A stretch of DNA of 23,548 bases from JAGQLF01 sp964437465 (GTDB taxonomy: Bacteria; Patescibacteriota; Dojkabacteria; J137), in assembly GCA_964437465.1 (NCBI GenBank), contig CAYTGI010000018.1, forward strand, positions 1 through 23,548. The letters run 5' to 3'. Within the stretch, counting starts at the first letter, position 1. Each line of letters opens with the position of its first letter. Below are positions 15,039 through 20,793 of this stretch, one piece after another. A program made the position numbers and the translations under genes. The notes below the pieces were generated by a model. That model was not told where the DNA came from. It made no database searches and worked only from the letters and a program-made list of their open reading frames with translations.

Positions 15039-15701
15039 ATGACTCGTAAAGGTTTTGAGGATTTAATCGAGAAAAGAAAGTTAAAAACTAGAATAAAACT
15101 GACCTTTGAAGAGATAAAAGAAGAGTTTAATACAGCATTAGTGTACTTTCACACAGGCCAACTAAGTAAAGATGATTTTAGAGAAGTTATAAAACTAATT
15201 TCTAAACTTCACACAGATCAAGAGATTAAACTAGAAAACGATCACGATACTCATTTTTATAAACTACTTGACGATCCTTTTCAAAAAGAAGAAGTCTGGC
15301 TTAAATACTATTTCACAATAGAAATTCTTGGCATAGAGATAAATGAAAGTGGGATATTTCAAAAAGCAAAACCTTTTCATTACTGGACATACTTTCTAGA
15401 ACAGTATACTGATAAACTTAAGGTAAATATGCTTCAATATGGTAATGAGAATCATTTACTTCAACTAATAGGGAAAGTTTTAGAAGAATTTAGAACCAAA
15501 AAGTACTCCGAATTTTTTGCTAATAGTGTTTTACAAATAGTTATAAAAAACTTCTCTAAACTTTTTCACGAAATAGAAAATGAGAAGCTTGGAGATTTAG
15601 TCTTAGAAATCGATGAGATTGAATACTACCTGTTTAATAATTTAAGAGACTCTTATACAATTATTTACAGCATTGTGGATACCTATGAAGAAATTAAGTA
15701 A
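15039..15701 (+). CDS. Unknown 220-aa helical protein, middle gene of the cassette
   Basis: 220 aa, unrecognised. It is predicted almost entirely helical, with no TM or signal peptide and many aromatic residues (KYYFTIEILGIEI, FHYWTYFLEQY, NSVLQIVIKNFSKLFHEI). The N-terminal ~60 residues are basic with HTGQLSKDDFREVIKLISKL, an EF-hand-like or SHOCT-like helical hairpin in appearance only. The start is ATG at 15039, without Shine-Dalgarno, 19 bp after the 741-aa gene. Its 3' end overlaps the next gene by 17 bp, so at least these two are translationally coupled. An adaptor or immunity-like partner for the nuclease is possible but unsupported by motifs. Confidence 0.7.
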   Translation: MTRKGFEDLIEKRKLKTRIKLTFEEIKEEFNTALVYFHTGQLSKDDFREVIKLISKLHTDQEIKLENDHDTHFYKLLDDPFQKEEVWLKYYFTIEILGIEINESGIFQKAKPFHYWTYFLEQYTDKLKVNMLQYGNENHLLQLIGKVLEEFRTKKYSEFFANSVLQIVIKNFSKLFHEIENEKLGDLVLEIDEIEYYLFNNLRDSYTIIYSIVDTYEEIK

Positions 15702-16230
15702 ATCTTCATTAAACCTAAAAATCACGAAGTCTTTTGAAAAAGAATCAGAACTAATAGACTACATCTATCCATTTTTCACAAAACTTTTTGAAAGAACTAC
15801 AGCTCACGTTTACAAGGAACATGAAATAACACCTCATAAAGGATATGAAAGTTTACGTTCTGACATTGTAGTTAAAGATAAGAAGAATAGAGTTATTTTT
15901 ATTGCTGAAGTAAAACTATCAAAATCACTTAATAATGAAAAATATAAAGATAAAAATCATCTTAAAGCTAAGAACCAACTAGTAAAATACTATCAATCAG
16001 CTAGATGTCAATATGGTGCAATAGTTACAGAAAGCTCGTTTCATTTATACTCTATTGATACTCGTAGAAAAGATTATTTAAAAGAAATAGATTCTGTAAG
16101 CTTAAAGTGGCTCTTTTTTACAAGAAATATTGAACTATTGCTTACAATAACGATCGTATTTATTTTCATTTTTGGTTTGGCCGGATATTTCTTAGGAACA
16201 GTCTTAGTAGATATTCTTAACTTACTTTAA
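15685..16230 (+). CDS. Membrane-anchored PD-(D/E)XK (HsdR_N-like) nuclease
   Basis: 181 aa from the ATG at 15685; a TTG four codons earlier is not preferred. Residues ~15-135 resemble the N-terminal nuclease domain of type I restriction HsdR subunits. They include helix ELIDYIYPFFTKLF, SLRSDIVVKDK with Asp60, IFIAEVKLSKS with Glu75-x-Lys77, and NQLVKYYQSARCQYGAIVTE with Gln98 of the QxxxY motif; HLYSIDTR closes the fold. The catalytic D-ExK-Q set is complete. Residues ~150-180 are strongly hydrophobic (LLLTITIVFIFIFGLAGYFLGT) and form one long or two short TM helices. The nuclease would therefore face the cytoplasm, tethered at its C-terminus. No helicase or methylase gene is nearby, so it is not a normal restriction system. 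Confidence 0.75.
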   Translation: MKKLSKSSLNLKITKSFEKESELIDYIYPFFTKLFERTTAHVYKEHEITPHKGYESLRSDIVVKDKKNRVIFIAEVKLSKSLNNEKYKDKNHLKAKNQLVKYYQSARCQYGAIVTESSFHLYSIDTRRKDYLKEIDSVSLKWLFFTRNIELLLTITIVFIFIFGLAGYFLGTVLVDILNLL

Positions 16231-16231
16231 T

Positions 16232-16261
16232 TTGATTCTTTACTAGGTTATATTCTATTAA
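16232..16261 (+). promoter_or_regulatory. Possible promoter of the HAM1-IMPDH gene
   Basis: TTGATT - 18 bp - TATTAA in the 57-bp gap after the nuclease gene. Weak match, predicted leader about 20 nt. The stretch also holds a CTATTAATAG palindrome. Confidence 0.3.
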
Positions 16262-16287
16262 TAGCTTAGTATTTAACCTTCACTAAA

Positions 16288-16632
16288 ATGCCACGAAATC
16301 TTTATCAGGAGGATCCTGAAATAATAAATTTTGTTAATACAAAAACAAAACAATCAGTTATTGAAGTAGCTACTGGAAATAAAGGGAAACTAAATGAAAT
16401 TGAGAGAATTTTAAAAGGCTATAAGATTGTAGGTAAAGATTTAAAGATGGAAGAGATTCAGTCATTAAATCCCCATAAGGTAGCTGAACATAAAGCTAAA
16501 GAAGCTTGGAAAGCTAATGGATATAATCCAATCCTAATTGAAGATGTATCTTTAGAACTTAAAGGTCTTGGAGGTAGACCTGGAACTTATGTTAATGATT
16601 TCTGTGGTAGAAATGAGGAGAATGATCTGTGA
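16288..16632 (+). CDS. HAM1/RdgB-like purine NTP pyrophosphatase, N-terminal part (frameshifted)
   Basis: 114 codons to a TGA at 16630-16632. VIEVATGNKGKLNEIERIL is the family's substrate-binding start (T/SGNxxK). It is followed by KMEEIQSLNPHKVAEHKAKEAW, ILIEDVSLELKGLGGRPGTYV with the catalytic Asp of 'vEDvsLel', and VNDF. The second half of the domain (DRTAIGRIIYALFDGKEF, TPRGGNGFGWDDMFIP) is in the +1 frame of the following entry. The two form one interrupted gene of about 745 codons. The break lies between about 16600 and 16630. HAM1 enzymes hydrolyse ITP, dITP and XTP to monophosphates, clearing deaminated purines. Confidence 0.8.
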   Translation: MPRNLYQEDPEIINFVNTKTKQSVIEVATGNKGKLNEIERILKGYKIVGKDLKMEEIQSLNPHKVAEHKAKEAWKANGYNPILIEDVSLELKGLGGRPGTYVNDFCGRNEENDL

Positions 16633-18526
16633 GGATTGGCTCAAAGATAAAGATCGAACTGCGATTGGACGAATTATCTATGCTCTTTTTGATGGAAAGG
16701 AGTTTCATCTTTGGGAAGCTCATATGGAAGGTTTAGTTCCCGAAACCCCTAGAGGAGGAAATGGGTTCGGATGGGATGATATGTTTATCCCAAAAGGTGA
16801 GAAAATTACATTGGCAGAGATGACGAGTACAAAAAAAGATTCTCTATCAATGAGGTCAATGGCTTTAAAAAAGTTCAAGAAAAATCCTCCTGAATTGAAC
16901 TATCCTGTTTATGAAATTAACGAACCTTACGCGCAAGAACTAGCTAGAACAAGATTTGAAAAAATTAATAATCCTAAAGCATTAAAATTTGCATATACCT
17001 TAGAAGCATTATCTACAAAACAAAAACCCAACAAAGATTTTTTAGCGGATAAATACGATCCAATTGATAAAGAAGAAAACAAGTTCTATACAAGGTTTAA
17101 CAATGATTTAAAGTCTTCGAGTCTTGGAATATTAATGACAGATATTGATCGAAAATCTATTAAAACATTTAAAAATGGCAATCCAGTTATCTGGCAGATG
17201 GGACCTGAAAGAAGACAACTAGCTTTGGCTGGAAGAGCTGAATTTTTTCTAGAGCATCAAAATAAAGAAGTTCATAAAATATTAGATGAGATAGAAAAAA
17301 ACGGTGTTCTTCATAGAAACAATGATCGTTCTATTACTGTCGAAAAAGCTTTAGGAACAAAACAAACTGGGGCAACTACAAAAACTAAAGCTCTAAAAGA
17401 GATTGGTTATAAAAAAATTTCTTCAGAGAAAATTGTTAGTCGAAGTCAGATCTCTGATTTCGGTCTTTATAACAAAGTGGGTAAATATGCTCGAAGTATT
17501 TACGGGATTGGATCAATGCCTCCAATTTCTGGATGGAGAGATGTTTTAGTAACTTCAGCTATTGGTCACATGCCTGTATTTACTCATAGAAATAGTCTTA
17601 ACGCTGTTGACCCAAAAAGACAGATAGATTTAATTAACAATGCAAAAAAAGCTTTAAAGCAGTTAGGACTTTCTAAAGATGAGTATGAAAGGGCTAGTAG
17701 AAATATTGGAGCAGCTATCGGTTGTGGAAATTTAGATGAAGAGATGAAACAAGCAAAAGCTCTTTATAAAAAAGCGGGAGTTAAACTTTTTAGAATTTAT
17801 ACAATTAATGGTGATCCGAGGGTTATTGAAATGGCTAAGCGATTAAGACAAGAAATCGGAGAGGATATTGAAATATTTGCAGGACAAATTGCAGATCGAG
17901 AACAAGCTCTTGAGTTAATCTCAGAAGAAATTAAAGTGGATGGACTTGTTTTTGGCCATGGAGGAGGAATGCAATGTACATCGGCTACGAATGGCATGGC
18001 ATTAACTACGTTAGAGGAGATATATAGTATTACAACAGATTCACGATTTAATCACGTTACAGTTGTCGCTGAAGGTGGAGTTGGGAAATCTGTTGGTGGG
18101 TTATTTGTTCTTGGTGTTGATTTAATTCTTTCAAACCAGAAGTTTGTGAAAGGAACAATTGAGTTAACTGATTTTTTCTTTGAACATAGGTCTGGAAAGC
18201 TTTGTCACCCATACCACGGTTCAGCTAGCGCACCTACAATGCTTATAGAATCTTCTAATCCAAAACTTCTAGAAGCAAGAATGAGTTATGCTGGAAGAGC
18301 TAAGAAAGTTGAGGGTAAGCCTGGATATATGTTTTTTTCTGAAAAAGCGGGAACAATGGCATTTTATGTAAATGAGTTTAAACATTATGCTGCAAGAACA
18401 TTAGCGGATCTTGGAGTTAATAATATAAATGAATTGAGAGAGTTTTTAAAAAATAATAGAGATGAACTTCTTAGAATGATTTCTACAGAGGCTTCCTTTA
18501 CTGGCAATCCTCATGGAGTTCATTAA
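16568..18526 (+). CDS. HAM1 C-terminal half fused to an IMP dehydrogenase/GMP reductase-like barrel
   Basis: The true sense region starts near 16605; the first Met codons are a by-product of the frameshift. Residues ~20-110 complete the HAM1 fold: KDKDRTAIGRIIYALFDG, ETPRGGNGFGWDDMFIPKG, AEMTSTKKDSLSMRSMALKKF. A ~180-residue helical linker of unknown type follows. Then comes a TIM-barrel like IMPDH/GuaC: RNIGAAIGCGNLDEE, FRIYTINGDPRVIEMAKRL, IFAGQIADREQALELI, the nucleophile loop HGGGMQCTSATNGMALTTL (Cys), VVAEGGVGKSVGGLFVLGVD, and CHPYHGSASAPTML. The ribose-binding Asp of 'ADGG' is Glu here. There are no CBS domains. IMPDH makes XMP from IMP and GMP reductase makes IMP from GMP; which applies is unclear. 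The fusion would couple ITP/XTP clean-up to IMP/XMP metabolism. Confidence 0.8.
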   Translation: MEVDLELMLMISVVEMRRMICEDWLKDKDRTAIGRIIYALFDGKEFHLWEAHMEGLVPETPRGGNGFGWDDMFIPKGEKITLAEMTSTKKDSLSMRSMALKKFKKNPPELNYPVYEINEPYAQELARTRFEKINNPKALKFAYTLEALSTKQKPNKDFLADKYDPIDKEENKFYTRFNNDLKSSSLGILMTDIDRKSIKTFKNGNPVIWQMGPERRQLALAGRAEFFLEHQNKEVHKILDEIEKNGVLHRNNDRSITVEKALGTKQTGATTKTKALKEIGYKKISSEKIVSRSQISDFGLYNKVGKYARSIYGIGSMPPISGWRDVLVTSAIGHMPVFTHRNSLNAVDPKRQIDLINNAKKALKQLGLSKDEYERASRNIGAAIGCGNLDEEMKQAKALYKKAGVKLFRIYTINGDPRVIEMAKRLRQEIGEDIEIFAGQIADREQALELISEEIKVDGLVFGHGGGMQCTSATNGMALTTLEEIYSITTDSRFNHVTVVAEGGVGKSVGGLFVLGVDLILSNQKFVKGTIELTDFFFEHRSGKLCHPYHGSASAPTMLIESSNPKLLEARMSYAGRAKKVEGKPGYMFFSEKAGTMAFYVNEFKHYAARTLADLGVNNINELREFLKNNRDELLRMISTEASFTGNPHGVH

Positions 18527-18550
18527 ATTACGAATTACGTATTACGAATT
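18526..18550 (+). repeat. Left heptad array of element A
   Basis: Three units of AATTACG (third one TATTACG) plus AATT, period exactly 7. It contains the stop codon and last two codons of the four-helix-bundle gene and starts one base into the preceding gene's stop codon. Confidence 0.85.
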
Positions 18551-18889
18551 TTTCTTTAATGTAGTTTGTATTTTCCCAATTATTTTTAATAAGACTTCAT
18601 AATCTTTGAGCACTTCTTCTACATCAATATTTTGAGTCTCTTTTATTAGTCTCAACCAATAAGTAGTTTCTCTCGCTTCAAAATACGAAATTGATATTTT
18701 CGACAAGAATTCTTTTTTACTTCTAGCACCTAAGGCTTCCTCGATATTTGCACCAATCGAAGTGCCACTTCTAAATAATTGATCTTTGATTGAAAATAGT
18801 CTTTTCTCTTCTAAATGTTGAGATAAGAAAATAATATCTTTAGCAAATTTGAAAGCTTTAGTTCGCACAACGTTTCCACTCTTCATCAT
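18542..18889 (-). CDS. Four-helix-bundle protein (23S rRNA intervening-sequence type), copy A
   Basis: 115 aa, usual size for this family (TIGR02436-like, IVS-encoded 'S23' proteins). Signature elements are RTKAFKFAKDIIFLSQHL (helix 1), LFSIKDQLFRSGTSIGANIEEA (helix 2 with the conserved RSGtSIgANieEa block), KEFLSKISISYFEARETTYWLRLI (helix 3) and VLLKIIGKIQTTLKK (helix 4). The known homologues form pentamers with basic surfaces and occur inside 23S rRNA insertions; the related Avd serves diversity-generating retroelements. Molecular function is unknown. The gene is not in rRNA here but lies between heptanucleotide arrays, the left one encoding its last residues (NS-stop). The ATG at 18889 is followed by a second ATG, so the start may be one codon later. 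Confidence 0.92.
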   Translation of the reverse strand: MMKSGNVVRTKAFKFAKDIIFLSQHLEEKRLFSIKDQLFRSGTSIGANIEEALGARSKKEFLSKISISYFEARETTYWLRLIKETQNIDVEEVLKDYEVLLKIIGKIQTTLKKNS

Positions 18890-18924
18890 TAAAACTATAA
18901 AAAATAAAAGAGGGGATAATTTTT

Positions 18925-18976
18925 ATTCGTAATTCGTAATTCGTAATTCGTAATTCGTAATTCGTAATTCGTAATT
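18925..18976 (+). repeat. Right heptad array of element A
   Basis: Seven perfect tandem copies of ATTCGTA plus ATT (52 bp). It is the inverted counterpart of the array at 18526-18550. It lies about 35 bp upstream of the four-helix-bundle start. Confidence 0.95.
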
Positions 18977-19044
18977 ATTCATTTTATCTAATAAAAAATT
19001 CTACCATATTAAATTATGCAAACATATCTACTTTTCCGATAAAA

Positions 19045-19079
19045 TGTTACGTATTTTTCGTAACACAGATTTGCGTAAC
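19045..19079. promoter_or_regulatory. Operator-like inverted repeat upstream of the SRPBCC gene
   Basis: TGTTACG - 7 bp - CGTAACA (19045-19065), a perfect 7-bp dyad, followed 8 bp later by a third half-site CGTAACA (19074-19080). It lies just upstream of the promoter at 19093-19128. The spacing suits a dimeric repressor or activator. It could instead be a weak hairpin ending the fhb-side transcription. Confidence 0.4.
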
Positions 19080-19092
19080 AGTACCACCTTTG

Positions 19093-19128
19093 TTGTTGAT
19101 GGTTTTAGGTTTTTTATAATGTTAGAAT
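19093..19128 (+). promoter_or_regulatory. Promoter region of the SRPBCC gene
   Basis: TTGTTG - 16 bp - TATAAT (19115-19120), overlapping an extended -10 TGTTAGAAT (19120-19128). Either would start transcription about 25-30 nt before the ATG. Confidence 0.5.
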
Positions 19129-19158
19129 CAAGTAATTCAAGTTTTTACTAATTCATAA

Positions 19159-19602
19159 ATGAAAATAGTTTCTTCAACTACAATTAATGCACCAATAGAT
19201 AAAGTTTTTAATGTTTTTACTGATATTAAAAATGCAAGAGAGATGATCTCAGGAATAAATAAGATTGAGATTCTATCTGAAGTACAAGAGGGGGTAGGTT
19301 TAAAATGGAGAGAAACAAGAACAATGTTTGGAAAAGAGGCAACTGAAGATATGGAGATTACTAACATTGAAGACAAGACGAGTTATACAGTTGAAGCCGA
19401 ATCAAATGGAACAGATTACACGACAGTTTTTGAATTTGAAGAAAATAATGGTTCGACTGAAGTTACAATGATGTTCGAAGCAAAGGCATTAACTCTTGCG
19501 GGAAAAATGATGTCTATTCTATTAATCTTTTTCAAAGGTGCTACAAAAAAAGCATTAGATCAAGATTTAGAGGACATGAAGAATTTTATAGAACAAAATT
19601 AA
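19159..19602 (+). CDS. SRPBCC (START-like) superfamily protein
   Basis: 147 aa, the usual length of a single SRPBCC domain. The first strand MKIVSSTTINAPIDKVFNVFTDI has the family's 'aPidkVwe.~~D' helix. Then follow alternating strands (KIEILSEVQEGVGLKWRETR, SYTVEAESNGTDYTTVFEFEE, STEVTMMFEAKAL) and a long C-terminal helix (ATKKALDQDLEDMKNFIEQ). The fold makes a hydrophobic cavity for lipids or polyketide-like ligands. Ligand and role are unknown. It is a single gene with its own promoter and a possible operator upstream. Its stop overlaps the trmD stop tail-to-tail by 4 bp, with no terminator between. Confidence 0.85.
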   Translation: MKIVSSTTINAPIDKVFNVFTDIKNAREMISGINKIEILSEVQEGVGLKWRETRTMFGKEATEDMEITNIEDKTSYTVEAESNGTDYTTVFEFEENNGSTEVTMMFEAKALTLAGKMMSILLIFFKGATKKALDQDLEDMKNFIEQN

Positions 19603-20300
19603 TTATCTATCTTTTTTCTCTGACTCTCTTTCCATTTTGAGATCTCCCCATGATTCCCTGAAAGAAGGATCTCTGGAACGGAGAGCTCTTTCCCTTCCAC
19701 TTCAAAAGATTCTGGACGAGTATAAACTGGATATTCTGTAAGTTTATGATTTTCAAAAAAGGCTGTTTCATCAGCAATAGAGTCTTCATTCCCTAAAACT
19801 CCAGGAAGTAATCTTACAATTGAATCAGTAATTATCATCGCAGGAAGCTCTCCTCCAGATAAAATATAGTTACCAACACTAATTTCTTTATCTACAAAAT
19901 GTTCTACTACTCTATGATCTATACCTTCGTAATGACCGCATATAATTACTAACTCATCTATTTGACTAGAATATTCTTCTGCTTGACTTTGATTCCAAGT
20001 AATTCCTCTAGCTGAAGTAATTACTATTTTTTGTCTTAGATCTTTTATCTTAGATCTTTTATCTTTAAGAGGTTCAATACCTAATGATTTCAATGCATTA
20101 AAAACAGGCTCAATTCCAATCACCATTCCAGCTCCACCACCAAAAGGTTTATCGTCAATTTTCTTCCATTTTCCTACTCCAAAATCTAAAAGATTAATTA
20201 TATTCAATTCTAGCAAACCTTTTTCCTGTGCTCTTTTATTAATACTTTCATGTAAGAAACTAAAAGCGTTTGGAAAAGCTGATATTATCGTTATTTTCAT
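19599..20300 (-). CDS. trmD: tRNA (guanine-37-N1)-methyltransferase TrmD
   Basis: 233 aa SPOUT methyltransferase using SAM to make m1G37, which prevents +1 frameshifting, notably on tRNA-Pro, -Leu and -Arg. Seen: KITIISAFPNAFSFLHES, DKPFGGGAGMVIGIEPV, IICGHYEGIDHRV and VGNYILSGGELPAMIITDSI with the SAM-knot residues, LLPGVLGNEDS, and the TEYPVYTRP loop. KWKESQRKK is at the end. Residues about 77-88 (KDKRSKIKDLRQ) sit in a variable loop and are encoded by a five-unit heptad repeat. TATAAT with an upstream TGC is only 5 bp before the ATG, so a leaderless mRNA is likely. It stands alone, not with rpsP/rimM/rplS. Confidence 0.97.
   Translation of the reverse strand: MKITIISAFPNAFSFLHESINKRAQEKGLLELNIINLLDFGVGKWKKIDDKPFGGGAGMVIGIEPVFNALKSLGIEPLKDKRSKIKDLRQKIVITSARGITWNQSQAEEYSSQIDELVIICGHYEGIDHRVVEHFVDKEISVGNYILSGGELPAMIITDSIVRLLPGVLGNEDSIADETAFFENHKLTEYPVYTRPESFEVEGKELSVPEILLSGNHGEISKWKESQRKKIDN
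20033..20067 (+). repeat. Heptad array inside trmD
   Basis: Five 7-bp units on the plus strand: GTCTTAG, ATCTTTT, ATCTTAG, ATCTTTT, ATCTTTA. Equivalent to two perfect 14-bp copies CTTAGATCTTTTAT. It encodes a basic loop of TrmD between the GGGAGMV and KIVITSARG segments. Confidence 0.8.
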
Positions 20301-20305
20301 AACTG

Positions 20306-20314
20306 ATTATAGCA
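20306..20314 (-). promoter_or_regulatory. Extended -10 of trmD, five bases from the ATG
   Basis: Minus strand TGC-TATAAT, then CAGTT and the ATG at 20300. The region where a -35 would be is heptad array. Predicted leaderless transcript. Confidence 0.55.
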
Positions 20315-20318
20315 AGGA

Positions 20319-20353
20319 GAATATCGAATATCTAAAATAGAAATCCGAAATTA
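20319..20353 (+). repeat. Left heptad array of element B
   Basis: GAATATC, GAATATC, TAAAATA, GAAATCC, GAAATTA: five units with period 7 and a GAA start in four. The last three bases are the stop codon of the four-helix-bundle gene. Confidence 0.7.
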
Positions 20354-20746
20354 TTTACTTTTATGATAAATTGATCCAAAAATCTTCATTAACTGTACAG
20401 CCTCACTTTCGTAAACTTTCAGAATCTTTTGATTACTCTTCTCTAGAGGAAATGTACTCATTACTAACTTAATCCAGTATGCACTTTCTTTAGCTTCTTT
20501 CCTGGATATTTTAATTCTCATAAGAAAGTCTTTTTCACCTAATGATTCGTTTGCTTCTATATAGTTAGCACCAATCGAACCTGAAGATCTAACCAACTGA
20601 TTCATATCAGGATGAAATCTTAGCTCTCTTGGTAATTTGAAATAAAAACCCCTAATATCTTTTGCAAAACTAAAACATCGTTCTTCTAAATCATATTTGT
20701 TAGAATTTCGATATTCGTTATTCTGACTTCTATCCCCACCCTTCAC
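20351..20746 (-). CDS. Four-helix-bundle protein (23S rRNA intervening-sequence type), copy B
   Basis: 131 aa from a GTG at 20746, the only usable start: an in-frame stop lies three codons upstream and there is no ATG, GTG or TTG between the array and the body. The body is KYDLEERCFSFAKDIRGFYFKL, LVRSSGSIGANYIEANESLG (conserved RSsgSigANyiEA block), KDFLMRIKISRKEAKESAYWIKLV and AVQLMKIFGSIYHKSK, a standard four-helix bundle. It differs clearly from copy A, so it is a separate lineage rather than a recent duplicate. Residues ~5-16 (DRSQNNEYRNSN) are encoded by the right heptad array, so a change in unit number would alter the reading frame. Function unknown. Confidence 0.88.
   Translation of the reverse strand: MKGGDRSQNNEYRNSNKYDLEERCFSFAKDIRGFYFKLPRELRFHPDMNQLVRSSGSIGANYIEANESLGEKDFLMRIKISRKEAKESAYWIKLVMSTFPLEKSNQKILKVYESEAVQLMKIFGSIYHKSK
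20700..20734 (+). repeat. Right heptad array of element B
   Basis: TTAGAAT, TTCGATA, TTCGTTA, TTCTGAC, TTCTATC: five units with period 7 and TTC at the same phase in four. It is the inverted counterpart of 20319-20353 and part of the copy B coding sequence. Confidence 0.7.
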
Positions 20747-20793
20747 AGTATTTTATTAAAAATATAAGTGTGGGGATTAATTAATGTAATCTC

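Larger units (their letters stand above)
18525..18977 (-). mobile_element. Candidate element A: four-helix-bundle gene between inverted 7-bp repeat arrays
   Basis: The gene at 18542-18889 is enclosed by AATTACG heptads on the left and ATTCGTA (= reverse complement CGTAATT phase) heptads on the right. The ends are therefore inverted repeats (left AAATTACGAATTACG, right TAATTACGAATTACG read inward). Immediately outside both ends is the same 6-mer TTCATT (18519-18524 and 18978-18983), as a target-site duplication would give. There is no transposase. The insertion point is at the stop codon of the IMPDH-like gene. That it is mobile is inference. Confidence 0.4.
20319..20734 (-). mobile_element. 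Candidate element B: second four-helix-bundle gene between heptad arrays
   Basis: Same architecture as element A: five heptads on each side (20319-20353 and 20700-20734) in inverted orientation. GAATATCGAATATCTAA on the left mirrors TTAGAATTTCGATATTCG on the right (one-base indel). The arrays are more degenerate than in A. No clear target duplication was found. It separates trmD from uvrD. Mobility is inferred. Confidence 0.35.

Noticed and set aside
16252..16261. CTATTAATAG palindrome as an operator
   Set aside because: Ten AT-rich bases are expected by chance in such sequence and there is no second copy.
10831..16632. TGA read as an amino acid (SR1/Gracilibacteria code) to explain the broken genes
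   Set aside because: Reading through TGA in frame 1 does not restore the families; the homologous sequence is in the +1 frame. TGA also ends the hydrolase and FemAB genes cleanly.
18526..18976. Heptad arrays as a CRISPR array
   Set aside because: 7-bp head-to-tail units without spacers and no cas genes.
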